17,256 nucleotides of DNA from Dehalococcoidia bacterium (GTDB lineage: Bacteria; Chloroflexota; Dehalococcoidia; Dehalococcoidales; JAUWYK01): positions 1 through 17,256 of the forward strand of contig JAUWYK010000041.1 in the NCBI GenBank assembly GCA_030615865.1. The letters run 5' to 3'. The notes beneath the pieces are model-generated. The model did not search any database. It was given only the letters and a program-made list of their open reading frames with translations, and was not told the origin of the DNA. The first letter of the stretch is position 1, and each line of letters starts with the position of its first letter. This document shows, in pieces, positions 1 to 7,663 of this stretch. Both the position numbers and the translations under genes were made by a program.

Positions 1-156
1 GGCAGCTACCCCAAGGATCATCCTTTGCCATAAGGGATAAGCCTCAGGGAACTGAGTCACCACGATTGCTATTATCAAGGGAATAGCAATAGCCCAGGTA
101 GGATGTAACCGTAGGCGAATGCCCAAAACCCGACCCAGATGGGGGACAATCCTCAT
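1..156 (-). CDS. Site-2 protease family (M50) membrane metalloprotease, N-terminal part only
   Basis: The minus strand encodes 52 codons running off the left edge. The protein begins MRIVPHLGRVLGIRLRLHP followed by a hydrophobic membrane segment (TWAIAIPLIIAIVV). The pattern GRVLGIxLRLHPTW is typical of the N terminus of bacterial site-2 protease-like zinc metalloproteases, which cleave substrates within the membrane. The zinc-binding HExxH motif would lie beyond the edge, so the enzyme class cannot be confirmed. An upstream in-frame ATG exists at 168, but the sequence GGAGGGG lies 4 nt before the ATG at 156, so 156 is the better start. It is transcribed away from the tRNA-Arg. Confidence 0.7.
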   Translation of the reverse strand, partial: MRIVPHLGRVLGIRLRLHPTWAIAIPLIIAIVVTQFPEAYPLWQRMILGVAA

Positions 157-258
157 TTTCCCCTCCATACAAATGTGACTGCTGAATTCACATCACAAGG
201 TGGTACTGGCATTTTGAGCAGGTAGCTTGTCTTTGTCAAGCTCGGTAAACCGCTCAAC

Positions 259-287
259 TTGAAAGCATCTGGGGAAGAGTGTAATAT
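259..287 (+). promoter_or_regulatory. Promoter of tRNA-Arg
   Basis: TTGAAA at 259-264 and TAATAT at 282-287 are separated by exactly 17 bp, a good sigma-70-type match. The predicted start is near 294, about 28 nt before tRNA-Arg. It probably also drove the tRNA-Trp half gene at 441 before that gene was interrupted. Confidence 0.6.
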
Positions 288-321
288 GATGGAGCGCAGG
301 GCTTTTTTGAATGATTAATAT

Positions 322-398
322 GCCCCTGTAGCTCAGATGGATAGAGCAGCGGTTTCCTAAACCGCGTGTCGGGCGTTCGAGTCGCCCCAGGGGTACCA
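322..398 (+). tRNA. tRNA-Arg (CCU anticodon)
   Basis: A complete cloverleaf can be drawn. The acceptor is GCCCCTG with CAGGGGT (a G-U at the first pair), the anticodon stem is GCGGT/ACCGC around loop TTCCTAA giving anticodon CCU, and the T-arm contains GTTCGAG. CCA is encoded at 396-398. A tRNA-Trp half gene follows 43 nt downstream, suggesting an original tRNA-Arg/tRNA-Trp unit. Confidence 0.93.
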
Positions 399-439
399 GT
401 TAATTTCTATCAAAATTTATGATAATATAAGCTGTAGGT

Positions 440-478
440 TAGGAGTGTAGCTCAGTTGGGAGAGCAGCGGTCTCCAAA
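440..478 (+). repeat. Left copy of 39-bp direct repeat: truncated tRNA-Trp 5' half (attL-like)
   Basis: Positions 441-478 are the first 38 nt of tRNA-Trp, ending inside the anticodon loop at CTCCAAA. The sequence then diverges into unrelated DNA, with no 3' half following. The stretch 440-478 is identical to 9811-9849, where the tRNA continues to its end. This is the pattern left by site-specific integration into a tRNA gene with the crossover at or before the anticodon loop. The half gene cannot make a functional tRNA. Confidence 0.85.
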
Positions 479-842
479 TTCTAAGCTAAAATGTCAAACA
501 GTCATTTTACGTTCAATTTAGAACGTTTGTGTTTATCGGTAAAAAGCCGTTTTGAAGCTAGAGTAATGTCTGGTGACAACCAGTTCTTTTTAATTTAACG
601 CCAATTTAACGCCAAATTTCTAGCTTCAGTTTGTGCGTGAGCCCATGAAGCGTTTAGCTTTTGCCGACTACACGTAACAAGATGGCTAAATGTTACATAC
701 TTTCTGACTGTTCACAGCCTGATGACACCGGGCGTTGGCAGAGAGATTGTACGACGTTGCGACCGAAGGAGCAATGTTCTGAAGGGCGAAGACGTTAGCT
801 AGCAGCGTATTTAAGACGTTAGGCGATCTGGCCAGGCTGTTC
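479..842. other. Gene-free left end of the tRNA-Trp-bounded block (attP-arm-like)
   Basis: No convincing gene is present. The left part is rich in small repeats: AAGCTAAA at 483-490, mirrored by TTTAGCTT at 9801-9808 beside the other repeat copy; the inverted repeat ACGTTC-N6-GAACGT at 509-526; TGAAGCTAGA at 553-562 with its exact inverse at 619-628; and a tandem TTTAACGCCAA at 594-615. A weaker inverted repeat, GTAACA/TGTTAC, lies at 674-696. The right part (700-842) shows nothing I can name. This density of short repeats is what integrase and accessory-factor binding arms look like. Confidence 0.55.
594..615 (+). repeat. Tandem TTTAACGCCAA x2, putative integrase arm-type sites (left)
   Basis: Two head-to-tail 11-nt copies of TTTAACGCCAA. 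The 20 nt at 596-615 recur exactly at 9750-9769, near the opposite end of the repeat-bounded block and in the same orientation. Paired motifs on both sides of an attachment core fit arm-type binding sites of a tyrosine recombinase. The assignment is inferred. Confidence 0.6.
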
Positions 843-1076
843 TCAATTACCTACTTCTTCTTTGGAGCTTTCGTACAGTCTTCTTGTATGATCCAAATAA
901 TGGTCTAAAAGGTGGATTTCCTTTTCTATTTCGGCCCCATGAGAAAGTAGTTCTATATGTGCAAGAATCTTCGAAGCATCATTCATAAGACTTTCTACGA
1001 CCGCCTTAAAGTATTTGAGTTCCTCTTCAGCTGGTAATCCCCGACTCTTGGCCAAAGAGTCATCTGACTCTTTCAT
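843..1076 (-). CDS. Small acidic protein of unknown function, last gene of the nrpR operon
   Basis: A 77-residue protein rich in Glu, Lys, His and Leu, beginning MKESDDSLAKS and probably largely helical (for example the stretch around FKAVVESLMNDASKILAHIELL). No Cys pairs, signal peptide or membrane segment are visible. An ATG two codons upstream (1082) is possible, but GGAGGT sits directly against it and is well spaced (7 nt) from the ATG at 1076, so the latter was chosen. It lies 84 nt downstream of the glutamate-synthase-like gene on the same strand and is probably co-transcribed. I do not recognise the family; an accessory or assembly role is only a guess from position. Confidence 0.55.
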   Translation of the reverse strand: MKESDDSLAKSRGLPAEEELKYFKAVVESLMNDASKILAHIELLSHGAEIEKEIHLLDHYLDHTRRLYESSKEEVGN

Positions 1077-1160
1077 AATCATACCTCCACACTTTTCAGG
1101 GACAAATCAAAGCCAACCACAGAGTTTCATTGCTTCAACCGCCTGCCGTCTGAGTAGATA

Positions 1161-2738
1161 CTACCCCAAGATTCTATCCACCTCTTCTGTGTCCATATCT
1201 GATACAAGTGGAATACCGCTAACTCTGGAGGCTTCGGGAGTCAGCGCAGCGATGTCATTACGAGCTATGTGCTCAGGGGCGAACTTGCGACTTCCGGCCA
1301 TGAACTGGCGTAGGCCCTGGGCAAGCCGCTCGTAATAAGTGTAGAGCCCAATAGCCGAAGTCGGAATCTTCTCATAATCTTTGCCATACTCCCTTTTCAG
1401 CTCCTCAGCAGTAATAAAGACAGCTTCCCTCGTGTTACCAAATCGCTGCAGGTAAACAGGAAGTTCGCCATTATCTAGCGATTCACCGATAGTCTTACCC
1501 ACCATAGCCGCAGCGAGAGGTGCTCTTGCCATGCCGATGGCTTTCGCATAGGGAGAACATAGCGCCAAGCCCTTAAATATCTGGTCTTCCAGAACGAATC
1601 CACCAGCAAGTATAATGTCAGGCACGTATTCGCCCTTCTTGGCCAGACGAGTACAGTATTTATGGGCCAATGACCATAGTTCAATGCCAGGTACTCCCCA
1701 CTCGTTCATCATGCGCCACGGGCTCATGCCAGTGCCACCGCCGGCAGCATCGAGGGTAAGGTAGTCGATTTTTGCCAGGGAGGAGAACTTGACGGCGCGG
1801 GCAAGGTCTGCAGGCCTATAAGCACCGGTCTTAAGCGATATATGCTTGGCGCCAGCCTTCCGCAATTGGCTGACGGTCTCAATAAAGCCCTCTTTGGTAA
1901 CCATACCAACACGTGAGTGTCTCTCAAACTCAGTAAAGGCACCCTTTTTGAACACAGCTATCACGGCAGGGTCAAGCGGGTCAGGAAGGACAATATAGCC
2001 TCGTTGCTTGAGGAGTTGTGCCTTCTCAAGGCTCTTAATTTTGACCTCACCCCCTATATCCTTAGCTCCCTGTCCCCATTTCAGCTCCACCACATCAGCC
2101 CCGAGTTTCTCTATGGCATACTCCAGCACACCGAGACGGCTATCTTCAACATTTGCTTGTACGATAATGGCACCATAACCATCACGTTGCCATTCCTGAT
2201 AAAGTTTGACGCGCCACTCAAGCTCAGGTGAGTGGATCAATCTTTCCTTCCCTATCTTTGAGTCGACATCCATTCCGCACACATTCTCACCGATGGTAAG
2301 TGGTATCCCGGTCAGTGCAGCGCCGATGGCTAAACCCTCCCAGTTCTGCTTGGCGACATTGGTAGAACCCAGACCAGGAATAACGAAAGGTAATTTCAAC
2401 TTGATTCCGTTATCGTAGCCTAGCCTTGTCTCAAGATTGACGTTGGGAAAGATAGCCTTATCGGAGTCTTCCTCGATTCCAACAGCACCAACGGCCGTTC
2501 CCATAATATTGAAGTGGGACAAGTCAATCGGGTAGGCCTTTTGTGATGCAGTGGTAATGATACCGAATGGCTGCGGATATATAACCTCATGACCGCGGTA
2601 GGCACTCTTGCCAATTTCACACATACCGATGCAGCCTTCCACGCAAGTAACACACATTCCGCTTATCGGGCACCAGTCACTGCCTGTCCGGTTCTTGGTC
2701 AATGTCGAGGCTGTTGCATTTAACCTTGTCAGTGTCAT
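1161..2738 (-). CDS. FMN-binding glutamate synthase-like protein (GltB central-domain family)
   Basis: A 525-residue protein. Residues 20-40 hold five cysteines (23, 29, 32, 36, 40) in a pattern suited to an iron-sulfur cluster. The rest resembles the FMN TIM barrel of the glutamate synthase large subunit, with ELKWGQGAKDIGGEVKI (compare KxGQGAKPGxGG in GltB), LKTGAYRPADLARA and DAAGGGTGMSP. The glutaminase (GATase II) domain and the C-terminal GXGXG domain of full GltB are absent, so it cannot by itself take ammonia from glutamine. The start has an excellent site, AGGAGGTGA, 4 nt before the ATG. It follows NuoE-, NuoF- and ferredoxin-like genes that could feed it electrons from NADH. Glutamate formation is one option; another amination or redox reaction is equally open. 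Family firm, substrate unknown. Confidence 0.8.
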   Translation of the reverse strand: MTLTRLNATASTLTKNRTGSDWCPISGMCVTCVEGCIGMCEIGKSAYRGHEVIYPQPFGIITTASQKAYPIDLSHFNIMGTAVGAVGIEEDSDKAIFPNVNLETRLGYDNGIKLKLPFVIPGLGSTNVAKQNWEGLAIGAALTGIPLTIGENVCGMDVDSKIGKERLIHSPELEWRVKLYQEWQRDGYGAIIVQANVEDSRLGVLEYAIEKLGADVVELKWGQGAKDIGGEVKIKSLEKAQLLKQRGYIVLPDPLDPAVIAVFKKGAFTEFERHSRVGMVTKEGFIETVSQLRKAGAKHISLKTGAYRPADLARAVKFSSLAKIDYLTLDAAGGGTGMSPWRMMNEWGVPGIELWSLAHKYCTRLAKKGEYVPDIILAGGFVLEDQIFKGLALCSPYAKAIGMARAPLAAAMVGKTIGESLDNGELPVYLQRFGNTREAVFITAEELKREYGKDYEKIPTSAIGLYTYYERLAQGLRQFMAGSRKFAPEHIARNDIAALTPEASRVSGIPLVSDMDTEEVDRILG

Positions 2739-2796
2739 ATCTCACCTCCTTCTACCCTCTTCCAGGTTACTTTATTTGTTGATTACATCTCTATTA

Positions 2797-3462
2797 TTAG
2801 TAAACCTTATGGCCCCGTGGGCCGACACTATCAGAACATCCTGTGCATACAGGGCAGGTCTCGACGGGGACGAGATTCTGGCATCCTCCGCAGAGACCTT
2901 CTACGAGATTATCCGCTGTGCAGGCTCGCTCACAAACCGGGCATATCCACTCACAACCACCACAGTTGCGGCACTCCTCCGGAGTGACCTCAAACGCGGT
3001 TGCCACCCGCCGTGACGTGCCACGGCCAACGAATCCGATGCCACCAGATTTCATCTGCTCTTTGCAGTAGCGTACACAAAGTCCGCAGAGAATGCAGCCC
3101 TTGTCTTTTATCTTAAAACGAACCTTATTGATTCCTATGTTTGCCGCCATATCCTGCAGCGTTTTGGAGTTCGGGCACGAAGCAAGCAACAGTTCAACGA
3201 TCAGCTTGCGCGCTTTGCTCACCTTCTCTGAGTTCGTAAGGATCACTTGTCCCTGCTCCACTGGTAGAGTACAGGACGCTTCCAGTGATGAGCGATTGCC
3301 GTTAAGCACCTCAACTATGCAGACACGGCAGGCGCCATAAGGGCTGAGACCGGGATGATAACAGAGAGTTGGAATGATAATACCCATTTCTGTGGCTGCT
3401 TCAAGAACTGTGGTTCCCTCCACCGCTCTTGTTTTGATTCTGTCGATTGTCAGTTCAACCAC
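2797..3462 (-). CDS. 2Fe-2S/4Fe-4S electron-transfer subunit (NuoG/HoxU/HydA N-terminal type)
   Basis: A 221-residue protein. The N-terminal ubiquitin-like 2Fe-2S domain has the cysteine pattern CYHPGLSPYGACRVC plus a later Cys (about residues 33-64). Two 4Fe-4S motifs follow, CILCGLCVRYC and CRNCGGCEWIC. The cluster-N3 type motif (HPxDCxxC) usual between these domains is absent. The C-terminal 50 residues add further cysteines (GLCGGC, ETCPVCTGC), perhaps a metal site. No catalytic domain is present, so it is best read as a carrier linking the NuoEF-like pair upstream to the FMN protein downstream. The start is GTG at 3462 with AGAGGA 7 nt ahead; the gap from the NuoF-like stop is 12 nt. Confidence 0.8.
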   Translation of the reverse strand: MVELTIDRIKTRAVEGTTVLEAATEMGIIIPTLCYHPGLSPYGACRVCIVEVLNGNRSSLEASCTLPVEQGQVILTNSEKVSKARKLIVELLLASCPNSKTLQDMAANIGINKVRFKIKDKGCILCGLCVRYCKEQMKSGGIGFVGRGTSRRVATAFEVTPEECRNCGGCEWICPVCERACTADNLVEGLCGGCQNLVPVETCPVCTGCSDSVGPRGHKVY

Positions 3463-3474
3463 GCTTTTTCCTCT

Positions 3475-5334
3475 CTAGGATACCGTGATTGCATCAAACT
3501 TGCAGCTGTCACGGCAAAGCCCACACTTGATACACTTTTCTTGGTCAATCCTATGCAGCTTTTTCTTCTCGCCTGATATTGCCCCCTGCGGGCATTCCCT
3601 GACGCATACTCTGCAGCCGGTGCATTTCTCCTCGTCGACGGTGAAGATAATAAGCACCTTGCAGACGCCTGCTGGGCAGCGTTTCTCTCTTATGTGCGCC
3701 TCATATTCATCACGGAAATACCTGATAGTTGAGAGAACAGGATTGGGAGCTGTGCCACCGAGAGCACAAAGAGAGGCATCCTCGATAAGATTGCCAAGCT
3801 CTTCTAGAAGTTCGATATCTTCTTGCTTACCTCTTCCTTCCGTTATGTCGGTCAGAATATCAAGCATCCTGTCCAGTCCCTCGCGGCAGGGGACACATTT
3901 GCCGCAAGATTCCTCAGTCAGGAACTTGATGAAATATCTGGCTATATCCACCATACAGGTGCCTTCATCCATGACTATCATGCCACCTGAGCCCATCATT
4001 GACCCTGCCTCGGTAAGCCTGTCGAAGTCAACTGGCAGGTCTATCAGACTCTCGGGGAGACAACCGCCTGAAGGACCTCCTGTCTGAACAGCTTTGAATT
4101 TCTTGCCATCGGGGATTCCACCGCCAATCTCGTAGATTATCTCTCTGAGCGTAATGCCCATGGGCACCTCAACCAGCCCGGTATTATTTATCTTACCCAC
4201 CAGAGAGAATATTTTGGTACCCTTGCTCCCCTCAGTACCGATTTGCGAGTACCAGTCGGCGCCACGGTTAATTATAAGAGGCACGTTTGCCCACGTTTCG
4301 ACGTTATTGAGGTTGGTAGGCTTGCCGTTCAATCCGCTTACCACAGTGTGAATGTGCTTGGGGCGTGGCTCGCCTATCTTGCCTTCTAGGGAAGCCATGA
4401 GCGCCGTCGATTCACCGCAAATAAAGGCACCGCCACCCCGTGAAATCTTAATATCAAAGTGGAAACCAGAGCCGAGGATGTTCTCTCCAAGAAGACCGTA
4501 TTCTCTCGCCTGCTTTATCGCTATGCTCAGATTGGTCACCGCCAAGGGGTATTCATGCCGGACATAGACATACCCTTCATGCGAACCTATTGCGTAGGCG
4601 CCGATTATCATTCCATCAATGACGCTGTGGGGGTCCCCTTCAAGAAGACTCCGGTCCATGTAAGCACCAGGGTCACCCTCATCAGCGTTGCAGATAACAT
4701 AGCGTGTGCCGTCTGGTGACGAAGCATTGCGGCAGCTCTCCCACTTCCTGGCGGTAGGGAAGCCCCCACCGCCGCGCCCACGCAGCCCTGATTGCCTGAT
4801 TTCTTCGATTACCTCCTCGGGCTGCATATTGAAGAGCACCTTAGGTAGAGCTGAGTAACCACCTATAGCAAGGTAGTCCTCAATCTTATGCGGGTCTATG
4901 AGTCTGTTACTATCAAGCAAGAGCCTATTCTGTTTACCATAGAAAGGTATATCCTGCTCACGGATAATCTTTTTCCCTGTAGCGGGATCTCGGTAGAGAA
5001 GTCTTTTAATGACCTTATTCTTGATTACTGATTCCGAGATTATCTTTGTAATATCGGCAGGGGTAACTTGTTGATAGAGAATTCTTTCAGGATATATGAC
5101 AACCACAGGCTCTATTTCACAGAAGCCATGGCACCCTGTTGTTCTGACATCAATGGAATCCTTAAGACCGAGGTCACTCAGTGCCTTAGAAATAGCTTGT
5201 GCAACGTCTGTGGCACCGCGCACAAGTCCGCACGTTCCGACACTAGTAACAACACAAGTACGGTTTGGGTCGCACTGGCTCAGAATCTCATCCCGCAACT
5301 GCTTCAGTTCGTCTGCTGTCTTCAACCTCTTCAT
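3475..5334 (-). CDS. NuoF/HydB-like NADH-binding flavoprotein with C-terminal ferredoxin domain
   Basis: A 619-residue iron-sulfur flavoprotein. The N terminus (about 1-110) is a thioredoxin-like 2Fe-2S domain with four Cys (CVVTSVGTC, then GCHGFC). The NADH and FMN core follows: GRGGGGFPTARKW, VICNADEGDPGAYMDR, GGGAFICGESTAL and GGPSGGCLP. Next come the 4Fe-4S motif ESCGKCVPCREG and, in the last ~60 residues, two 4Fe-4S motifs (CTGCRVCVREC and CIKCGLCRDSC). This order is that of HydB and HndC, subunits of NAD-linked hydrogenases and flavin-based bifurcating enzymes, and is longer than respiratory NuoF. The first 47 nt overlap the NuoE-like gene, implying translational coupling. No H-cluster hydrogenase subunit lies in the window; the partners appear to be the ferredoxin and FMN proteins downstream. 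Confidence 0.88.
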   Translation of the reverse strand: MKRLKTADELKQLRDEILSQCDPNRTCVVTSVGTCGLVRGATDVAQAISKALSDLGLKDSIDVRTTGCHGFCEIEPVVVIYPERILYQQVTPADITKIISESVIKNKVIKRLLYRDPATGKKIIREQDIPFYGKQNRLLLDSNRLIDPHKIEDYLAIGGYSALPKVLFNMQPEEVIEEIRQSGLRGRGGGGFPTARKWESCRNASSPDGTRYVICNADEGDPGAYMDRSLLEGDPHSVIDGMIIGAYAIGSHEGYVYVRHEYPLAVTNLSIAIKQAREYGLLGENILGSGFHFDIKISRGGGAFICGESTALMASLEGKIGEPRPKHIHTVVSGLNGKPTNLNNVETWANVPLIINRGADWYSQIGTEGSKGTKIFSLVGKINNTGLVEVPMGITLREIIYEIGGGIPDGKKFKAVQTGGPSGGCLPESLIDLPVDFDRLTEAGSMMGSGGMIVMDEGTCMVDIARYFIKFLTEESCGKCVPCREGLDRMLDILTDITEGRGKQEDIELLEELGNLIEDASLCALGGTAPNPVLSTIRYFRDEYEAHIREKRCPAGVCKVLIIFTVDEEKCTGCRVCVRECPQGAISGEKKKLHRIDQEKCIKCGLCRDSCKFDAITVS

Positions 5335-5812
5335 ATTTCCTATCCCTCGGGATTCTCTTCTGTTGCTTAAGGACCTTCTTGACCTTGCCGGGGCTCATCT
5401 GTCCATGGTAGTTACCATCTATAACCATGATAGGCCCTAAAGCGCATGCTCCCAGGCAATTAACAGTCTCCAGTGAGAACTGCATATCTTTGGTTGTCTC
5501 ACCCGGATCAACGCCTAATTGTCTTTTCACTTCGTCGAGCACAGAAGGAGCCCCGCGCACGTGACAGGCCGTACCCAAGCAACAAGTGACTATGTGTTCA
5601 CCCCGCGGCTTTAAGCTAAATGCCTTGAAAAAGGTGGCCACACTATAAGCCTGTATCAGCGGGAGTTCCAACTGGCTCGCTACTGCTCTTAAGGCTTCTT
5701 CTGGCAGATAATGGTACTCGGATTGTATGTCCTGAAGTATTGAAACAAGACTGTCGCGGTTACCACCGCATTTACTGATTATTGCCACCACTCTTTCAGA
5801 ATTACTCTTCAC
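5288..5812 (-). CDS. NuoE/HydC-like 2Fe-2S thioredoxin-fold subunit
   Basis: A 174-residue protein. The helical N-terminal region contains SILQDIQSEYHYLPEEAL and AYSVATFFKAF, both typical of the NuoE family. The thioredoxin-like 2Fe-2S domain has its ligands in CCLGTACHVRGA (Cys78, Cys83) and VNCLGACALGPIM. It normally pairs with the NuoF-type flavoprotein to oxidise or reduce NAD(H). The charged C-terminal tail (KYEEVEDSRRTEAVAG) is encoded in the overlap with the next gene. The start is GTG at 5812 with only a weak upstream AAAGG. It follows hisF by 30 nt. Confidence 0.88.
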   Translation of the reverse strand: MKSNSERVVAIISKCGGNRDSLVSILQDIQSEYHYLPEEALRAVASQLELPLIQAYSVATFFKAFSLKPRGEHIVTCCLGTACHVRGAPSVLDEVKRQLGVDPGETTKDMQFSLETVNCLGACALGPIMVIDGNYHGQMSPGKVKKVLKQQKRIPRDRKYEEVEDSRRTEAVAG

Positions 5813-5842
5813 TACGTAAGTACCTTTGCTTACTTTTTTATT

Positions 5843-6613
5843 TTAGATTCGTACAGGTATCCCCTTCTTTTTAAGGTATTCCTTGGCTTCGGGTATAGAT
5901 ATTTCTCCAAAGTGGAAGATGGAAGCAGCCAGCACTGCTGCTGCTTTACCTATCGTTACTGCCTCATAAAGATGCTCTAGTTTGCCAGCACCGCCTGAAG
6001 CTGTAACCGGTATTGTTACCGCCTCCGCTACCGCTTTTGTCATTTCCAAATCGTAGCCTTGTTTGGTACCGTCAGCATCCTTGCTAGTGAGCAAAATCTC
6101 GCCAGCTCCCAGCTCCTCCACCCGCGTTGCCCAATCCACAATTCCTATCCCCGTAGCCTCTCCTCCGCTCCTGACTACCACTTCCAATCGGGGACGGCCA
6201 CTAACATCTGAATTCCTCTTGCCATCAATGGCAACAACAACTTTCTCCTTGCCAAACCGCTTCGAGGCTTCCTTTATGAGTTTGGGATTCTTCACAGCGG
6301 CGGTATTGATTGAGACCTTGCTCACACCAAGGTAAATCAGTGCCTTCATATCCTCGATACTACCTATGCCACCACCTACGACAAAGGGAACAGTGACTAC
6401 GTCAAAGACCCTTTTGACCCATTCCAATCTCGTTCTTCTATTCTCAACAGTAGCAAAGATGTCGAGGAAGACAAGTTCGTCTGCCCCCTCTCGACAGTAT
6501 GTTTCCGCTGCCTCCACTGGGTCACGGGCGTCCCGCAGGTTGATAAAGTTTACCCCCTTGACCACCCTCCCCGCTTTGATATCCAGACAAGGTATGATTC
6601 TAACTCTTTCCAT
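5843..6613 (-). CDS. hisF: Imidazole glycerol phosphate synthase cyclase subunit HisF
   Basis: 256 residues, the normal length of HisF, which uses ammonia delivered by HisH to convert PRFAR to imidazole glycerol phosphate and AICAR in histidine synthesis. Catalytic Asp11 is in IIPCLDIK and the second catalytic Asp is in VVVAIDGKR. The phosphate-binding parts of the (beta/alpha)8 barrel (VVGGGIGS, TASGGAG) are present. A small departure is DIFATVENRRT where DITAS is usual. The first 14 nt overlap the end of nrpR, so translation is likely coupled. No hisH or other his gene is in the window; here hisF sits in a regulated nitrogen/redox operon instead of a his operon. Confidence 0.95.
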   Translation of the reverse strand: MERVRIIPCLDIKAGRVVKGVNFINLRDARDPVEAAETYCREGADELVFLDIFATVENRRTRLEWVKRVFDVVTVPFVVGGGIGSIEDMKALIYLGVSKVSINTAAVKNPKLIKEASKRFGKEKVVVAIDGKRNSDVSGRPRLEVVVRSGGEATGIGIVDWATRVEELGAGEILLTSKDADGTKQGYDLEMTKAVAEAVTIPVTASGGAGKLEHLYEAVTIGKAAAVLAASIFHFGEISIPEAKEYLKKKGIPVRI

Positions 6614-7610
6614 TTAACAACTCTTGAAACTTGATTAAGTCCCGATATTCCAGCACAGTGCTCATGGCATGGTTCTCAGCTTCAATGCCAGCTTCCTGAG
6701 CGGCTGCCACAGGATTCAAACCGCCAAGGAGAATTACCCCTATTCGATTAAGTTCCACCGGGATTTCACACACTGGTTCACTGAGATTCCCCATTATCAA
6801 AAGGCCTTCCAGTCCAGCCTCTTTGAGCTTGGTTACTACCTCCTCAGCTATCGTCCGGCATAGGGCCGGTATCTCGCGAAAGTTGGCTAGTATTTTCCCC
6901 TCGCCTTTTCTGACTACCTCTGTCACAGAGGTCATCCCGGCTCTAATGAATACCTCTGAAGGGTCGAGGGAGGAGCCAGCATAGTGGATGAGTTCCACAA
7001 AGCGAAGTGGCCGATGGTCACGAATCTGAAGAAGGCCCCCGAATCTGGAGTCAATAGGAACTCCTGCCTTAAGCAAGGTGCCATTGACCACAATGCTGCA
7101 AACTGTAGCCAACCCCACCTTGCTCCGGGGAACGATTAACTCACCCAACCTCTCACCCTCTTCGGCTACCGCTACCAAGTGACTAACGCAAAGCCCCTTG
7201 GTAAAAGCAGGCCTCATTGCCTCGAGCGCCTCGCTGAATTGTGCCTTCGGAAAAAGGGAGACGTTGACTGGGATAGAACCAGTGCGATTCTGCGGGTCAA
7301 AACTAGTGCGGCAGGCAAGTAGCTCAATATTAGAAATAGCAAAACCAATCTTGTCCTTAACCAGAGCGTCCCTTACCTCCTCGATCCCCTGTTCGGTGAG
7401 CACCCGACCATCCCGTCGCCCCACAAGCTGGGTTAACCCACGCTGGTCCATTAGCTTGAGGTGATATCTCACGGCCCTTTCGCCCAGTTCAATCCCGTAG
7501 TCTTTTAAGCGACGAGCAATAACCCTAGCTCCCAGCGTCCCCTGAGAGTCGCTCAAAACCTTCAAAATCGCGATCACCTTTCGCTCCACATCTTGCGTTT
7601 CAAAGCCCAT
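6600..7610 (-). CDS. nrpR: NrpR-family nitrogen regulator (winged helix plus NrpR/DUF128 domain)
   Basis: About 336 residues. The N-terminal winged helix (about 8-75: IAILKVLSDSQGTLGARVIARRL, then ERAVRYHLKLMDQRGL) is followed by one NrpR effector domain containing SIVVNGTLLKAGVPIDSRFGG and a GMTSVTEVV segment. In methanogens NrpR represses nitrogen-fixation and ammonia-assimilation genes by binding GGAA-N6-TTCC and is released by 2-oxoglutarate; bacterial homologues are uncommon. It is the first gene of a minus-strand operon whose promoter carries just such a palindrome at 7647-7662, so self-regulation is likely. The start may be ATG 7610 or the adjacent GTG 7613; GGAG lies 9 and 6 nt ahead respectively. 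Confidence 0.88.
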   Translation of the reverse strand: MGFETQDVERKVIAILKVLSDSQGTLGARVIARRLKDYGIELGERAVRYHLKLMDQRGLTQLVGRRDGRVLTEQGIEEVRDALVKDKIGFAISNIELLACRTSFDPQNRTGSIPVNVSLFPKAQFSEALEAMRPAFTKGLCVSHLVAVAEEGERLGELIVPRSKVGLATVCSIVVNGTLLKAGVPIDSRFGGLLQIRDHRPLRFVELIHYAGSSLDPSEVFIRAGMTSVTEVVRKGEGKILANFREIPALCRTIAEEVVTKLKEAGLEGLLIMGNLSEPVCEIPVELNRIGVILLGGLNPVAAAQEAGIEAENHAMSTVLEYRDLIKFQELLNGKS

Positions 7611-7646
7611 CACAATACACTCCGATGACCTGTCTTGCAGGGTTAC

Positions 7647-7662
7647 AGGAAACTGTTTTCCT
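7647..7662. promoter_or_regulatory. Putative NrpR operator, AGGAAA-CTGT-TTTCCT
   Basis: A perfect palindrome with 6-bp arms and a 4-bp centre that contains GGAA-ACTGTT-TTCC, an exact match to the operator GGAA-N6-TTCC established for Methanococcus NrpR. It starts 1 bp downstream of the minus-strand -10 box (7664-7669) and covers the predicted transcription start (about 7657), an ideal position for repression of the operon that begins with nrpR. Confidence 0.72.
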
Positions 7663-7663
7663 T

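Noticed and set aside
682..798. 38-codon plus-strand frame with four cysteines (MAKCYILSDC...)
   Set aside because: No ribosome site, no recognisable family and a position in a non-coding region; a chance frame is more likely.
3485..4087. 200-codon plus-strand frame opposite the NuoF-like gene
   Set aside because: It is a shadow of the strongly supported minus-strand flavoprotein gene, with Ser/Pro-rich low-complexity reading and no family signal.
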